Shown one piece after another: positions 61,010 to 64,000 of a stretch of 64,000 bases of DNA; within the stretch, counting starts at the first letter, position 1; the number at the start of each line of letters is the position of its first letter. Below the pieces are notes generated by a model. It worked only from the letters and a program-made list of their open reading frames with translations, had not been told where the DNA came from and did no database searches. This DNA is from Elgaria multicarinata webbii (taxonomy: Eukaryota; Chordata; Lepidosauria; Squamata; Anguidae): assembly GCF_023053635.1 (NCBI RefSeq), contig NC_086182.1, forward strand, positions 27,451,501-27,515,500. The letters are read 5' to 3'. A program made the position numbers and the translations under genes.

Positions 61010-61901
61010 AACTTCTCCAGTTAATTGCATTGATAGATATGGCAAATATGAATACTGGAAAAGGCAGATGAAGGGATAATGAGATGGATGGATAAATTAA
61101 CAGTAGTAGGATGATTCTGATAATTGGGAGATGCATGATTCACCATTTGGTCAATTTATCCAGATTCAGGAGTCTCCCCGGCATCAGGTTTTTAATATAG
61201 GTACCCCTGCCTTTCCATCCTTCCACTCCAAACATGTAGGTAACTCATGGTCTGCATCTAAATGTGTGACTTGATCCAACATCTCTTCCAGCTGTCATGC
61301 CTCCAGTATAAGGGGCACCGGACTGCATTGACAGCGGAGTTGCCAGTTCCTTAAAACAGCCATCCAGACAGAAGTGAGGCGAAACCAGGGTGAAACTGGA
61401 CACTTAGAAACATGAACAGGTATGTACAGTGTTACAAGTAGAAAGAGCAGTACTTTTGTTCAAGAGACACCAGAAATAACAGGACACTTTTTTTTCTTTT
61501 CTTTTTTGACTTGCTTTAAACTTCCTGTTGTACATTGTCTCTCAGATCCAAGGCTACTCCTCCTCTTGGGGCATTTTGATGGGCTCAGCCAAGAAGTGCT
61601 TGGCAGCAGAAAGGAGAGGCTGACATTTATAAATACAGTAGTCGTTGAAGGTTGGGGTTGAGGAAGGAAATTAAAACGAATGATGCTTTGGGAAATGCCG
61701 GTGGTTGGCGAATCCCTAATGGGTGGTTGACGTGGAGCTCAGTTCCCCTCCCCTCCCCCTCCCGGCAGTATATTCAAGCTGTAGACTGTGGTTTCTTTGT
61801 TTCTTTGTTTGTTTACCCCCTCCCCCCAGCATTGTGGATGGTTAAAAGTCTGTGGTGTGGGAGAAGCCAGGCGTCATCTGCAAGGACCCTCACTTTTCTT
61901 A

Positions 61902-62002
61902 TCAAAACTTGAGGAAGAAATAAGTAAAGAGGGTGCCTGATAGCCAGAAGCAAGCCACCGCTCTGGAAGCTGAGTTGTTCCCGTCGTGTACTGCTCCAGG
62001 GC
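61902..62002 (-). CDS. OPCML: OPCML terminal coding exon (GPI signal)
   Basis: OPCML (OBCAM) is a GPI-anchored IgLON protein of neuronal surfaces, paralogous to neurotrimin. On the minus strand an acceptor gttgtttaatctAG is followed by GC, completing a glycine codon, and then [32 protein letters not shown] and a TGA stop. As I recall, mammalian OPCML ends with GPGAV, NSASRA, ACLWLSGTL and a final F-F-I-K-F. The shared NSASRA, SGTL and FF-x-KF elements separate it from the other IgLONs. The polar N-N-S-A region followed by a hydrophobic tail is a GPI-attachment signal with the likely cleavage site in that polar region. The coding length (101 bases with the stop) and the entry phase equal those of the NTM exon at 18395, showing the shared IgLON gene plan. 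The upstream exons lie beyond the right edge. Confidence 0.93.
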
Positions 62003-62065
62003 CTAGATTAAACAACAATAACAACAAAAGAGGAAAAGAAGAGAAGCTGGTTATTGTTACCAGGA

Positions 62066-62068
<3 letters not shown>

Positions 62069-62107
<39 letters not shown>
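62069..62107. repeat. (GA)n microsatellite
   Basis: About 19 uninterrupted GA units, only 67 bases upstream of the OPCML terminal exon on its strand. There it reads as a (TC)n pyrimidine tract within the intron, 5' of the acceptor. Confidence 0.97.
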
Positions 62108-62111
<4 letters not shown>

Positions 62112-62141
62112 AGAGAGAGGAAATGCATGCTTTTCATAGGG

Positions 62142-62336
62142 CTTGTCCAGACAACACAGTACGCCATGTTTAGGCCACTAACCCCTTTGTAACAAATGGT
62201 TAGTGAGTGGTTATGTAGCCACCGTGACTAGGACTGGTTCACACAACCCGCTAAATCATGGTTCACATGACACACTAAGCCATAACGTTTAGCTCAAAAC
62301 ACTTTATCACCATGGCTTAGTGTGCTGTCTGAACAG
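62142..62336. mobile_element. Palindromic MITE, cagacaacacactaagcc family, copy 2
   Basis: The left end cttgtccagacaacac and right end gtgctgtctgaacaggg are inverted, and the interior has catggttcacatgacacact and taagccataacg words shared with 1031-1208. A short direct repeat TCATAG flanks it. Confidence 0.7.
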
Positions 62337-62759
62337 GGTCATAGATATCAAGCAGGAGGATTACAAAAAAGTTTGACTGAGTAACAACAGTTTGGGACAG
62401 GCAGTGTCAACTCCATTATTATTTTGGGGGGGGAGCTTTGGCAAGATTCCATTAGGGTTCACCCCACTCTTTGAGTTGGCCCACCTTCTCGCCAATGTCA
62501 CTACTGCCCACTTGGTTGCCCTCTGACTTTGGGCCCCGATCCACACAACCAGCCAGAGGAAGAGTACAAGGCAAGTGGCAAACCATGTTCCATCTCCTCA
62601 CCCTTGTCATCAACCCTATGCTCAGAAAAGGCAGGGGGAAAGATGGCAACAACAAAGAGGAGGAGGAGCATAGCCAGGATCAGCAGTGAGACCAATGCAA
62701 GAACCAGAGGGAGGGGCAATTTTGAACCCTGTTACTAGCCATACTGCTGACTTGAGGGA

Positions 62760-63019
62760 ATGGTATTAAAGGCAAAACTGAAGTACTTTGGCCACATAAT
62801 GAGAAGACAGGATACCCTGGAGAAGAGGCTGATGCTAGGGAAAGTGGAAGGCAAAAGGAAGAGGGGCCGACCAAGGGCAAGATGGATGGATGATATTCTG
62901 GAGGTGACAGACTTGACCTTGGGGGAGCTGGGGGTGGCAACGGCCGACAGAAAGCTCTGGCGTGGGCTGGTCCATGAAGTCACGAAGAGTCAGAAACGAC
63001 TGAACGAATAAGCAACAAC
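62760..63019 (+). mobile_element. BovB/RTE LINE 3' end
   Basis: The open 84 codons end LTLGELGVATADRKLWRGLV, HEVTKSQKRLNE. Earlier come LKYFGHIMRRQDTLEKRLML and RGRPRARWMDDI. This is the C-terminus of the BovB (RTE) reverse-transcriptase ORF, which in ruminants reads similarly (KYFGHVMRR, GRQRMRWLD). The 3' end is close to the stop, cgaataagcaacaac. BovB is known to be abundant in squamates and to have moved horizontally between vertebrates. The copy lacks its 5' part but has no stop in this stretch. Confidence 0.9.
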
Positions 63020-63211
63020 TAGCAAGGGGGATGGAAGGCATTGGGATTAAACCTTCAAGGGAATTAAGACTAAATGTTATATTCTCAGTTGAGCTGATTG
63101 ATTTTTTTATTATTATTATTTTTTAAAAAAAAACATATGTGCCTGAGGCTGGCTCAGGCACATATCATGTAATGTTAAATTCTGCAGGCAGAAGAGTGTA
63201 CATACAATATA

Positions 63212-63580
63212 CATACATAAATTGATTTCATTTACTTATACCCTGCTTATCTGCTCCCCCCAGACATTCAGAGCAGCTACAGATTGTAAGAAATACAAAC
63301 CATACACACCAATTAAAATACTATCATCATCATCAAAGCTTTAAACATGGGGAAAAAAACTGTTGAAAGATGAAGATTTTTAAGCTTAGGATGGGAGGGG
63401 GCTCAGCGAGGACAACAGACCGATCTCTACAGGGATGGTATTCCAGAGGTATGGTTCCACCACTGAAAAGGTCCTGTGTCTCATGTTTGCTCATCTAAGA
63501 GCCCAAGAAGATGGCACAAAGGGCAAGACCTCTAAAGAATGAACTTAAGGCCCAGGAAAGTCTATATGGGACGAGACATC
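63212..63580 (-). mobile_element. L2-like LINE 3' end
   Basis: On the minus strand it has VEPYLWNTIPVEIGLL then SSLSPLPS, matching the APxLWNxLP block of L2/CR1-type reverse-transcriptase C-termini, followed by a UTR with ctgctctgaatgtctgggg and a tail near 63214. Diverged from the L2 copies at 29935 and 36987. 5' truncated. Confidence 0.6.
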
Positions 63581-64000
63581 TTGCCTGCTTTGTGCCTCCC
63601 TCCAAACTCCATCTCTCTCCCTGCCACGGAAATATAATATATGACAGAGCTTAAAGGGGAGGCGGTGAATAAGAGCATATTTCCCTCCTGGGGGGAAAAA
63701 ACCCTTTTAAAAAGAGAGATAGCAGAGATGTGCATGGCTTAGAATAGACCCACAGCTTAACTAAGCGTCATAAGCCTCAAGCTGTATACCCCCGCTCCAA
63801 TCTCCACCGCGACTGTTAGAAACCGAAGAGGCTGGCAAACTCTTGTGTTGTTTGATTCATTAATCTGCAATTTTATAGCAACGCTGATTGACTGGAGTCC
63901 TGGAATAGAACACATCTGTGCCGTGCTCCTCCCATCTGGAAACCTTTATGCAGTAACTGCTCTTAAATGTTTTATAGTCTTGTAGTTTTGTTCTCTAGTG

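Larger units (their letters stand above)
59600..61901 (-). other. OPCML: OPCML 3' UTR (probable extent)
   Basis: Sequence following the OPCML stop on the minus strand is free of recognised transposons for about 2.3 kb, unlike the spacer beyond. It contains an ATG-rich simple tract (60977-61009) and T-rich stretches. The end is placed at the AATAAA pair near 59616-59626, but a longer or shorter UTR is possible. Confidence 0.5.
62003..64000 (-). other. OPCML: Last OPCML intron (partial)
   Basis: Starts with the acceptor of the terminal exon and runs out of the window. It holds a (GA)n tract, a palindromic MITE, a BovB 3' end and an L2-like fragment. No microexon like that of NTM was found. The section 63740-64000 is non-repetitive, with TTAAT and CATCTG words, and is a weak candidate for a conserved element. 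Confidence 0.8.

Noticed and set aside
1-64000. tRNA or rRNA genes
   Set aside because: The tRNA-like A-box and B-box words found all belong to SINEs. None folds into a complete tRNA with matched acceptor stem by eye.
1-64000. CRISPR array, operon or prokaryotic mobile element
   Set aside because: No regularly spaced repeats with unique spacers were found, and every other feature is that of vertebrate nuclear DNA.

Overview
This is vertebrate nuclear DNA, most likely from a squamate reptile (probably a lizard). The repeat mixture points that way: a BovB/RTE 3' end, L2- and CR1-type LINE 3' ends, two kinds of tRNA-derived SINE, and many small hAT-like DNA transposons with 8-bp target duplications. 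The coding sequence agrees, because the only real exons belong to two IgLON cell-adhesion genes and resemble but do not equal the mammalian and avian proteins as I remember them. The species cannot be named from the sequence.

The window spans the tail-to-tail ends of NTM (neurotrimin, + strand) and OPCML (opioid-binding cell adhesion molecule, - strand). NTM is represented by a 33-bp in-frame microexon (12824-12856), the terminal coding exon (18395-18495) and a 3' UTR that may end near 20.3 kb. OPCML is represented by its terminal coding exon (61902-62002) and a 3' UTR that may run down to about 59.6 kb. Both terminal exons carry exactly 101 coding bases including the stop, start in the same codon phase, and encode a hydrophobic GPI-attachment signal. 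The stop codons are about 43.4 kb apart. No Ig-domain exon of either gene was found.

Layout: 1-12823 is presumed NTM intron full of repeats. 12857-18394 is the last NTM intron. 18496 to about 20320 is NTM 3' UTR. About 20.3-59.6 kb is an intergenic spacer built largely from nested transposons. About 59.6-61.9 kb is probable OPCML 3' UTR. 62003-64000 is OPCML intron.

The most unusual repeat structure is a family of hAT-like non-autonomous elements (26057-26922, 28391-28966, 45821-46474, 51806-52359). They consist of serial short hairpins, most bounded by CTTACC and GGTAAG, so each copy carries many 5'-splice-site-like CAGGTAAG motifs on both strands. Other notable structures are two solo-LTR fossils in opposite orientation, two roughly 98% identical 419-bp MITEs in opposite orientation, two similar L2 copies in the same orientation, a fold-back element with an internal 146-149-bp tandem array, and a long-TIR element interrupted by a hAT insertion. 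No RNA gene, CRISPR array or prokaryote-like operon was seen.
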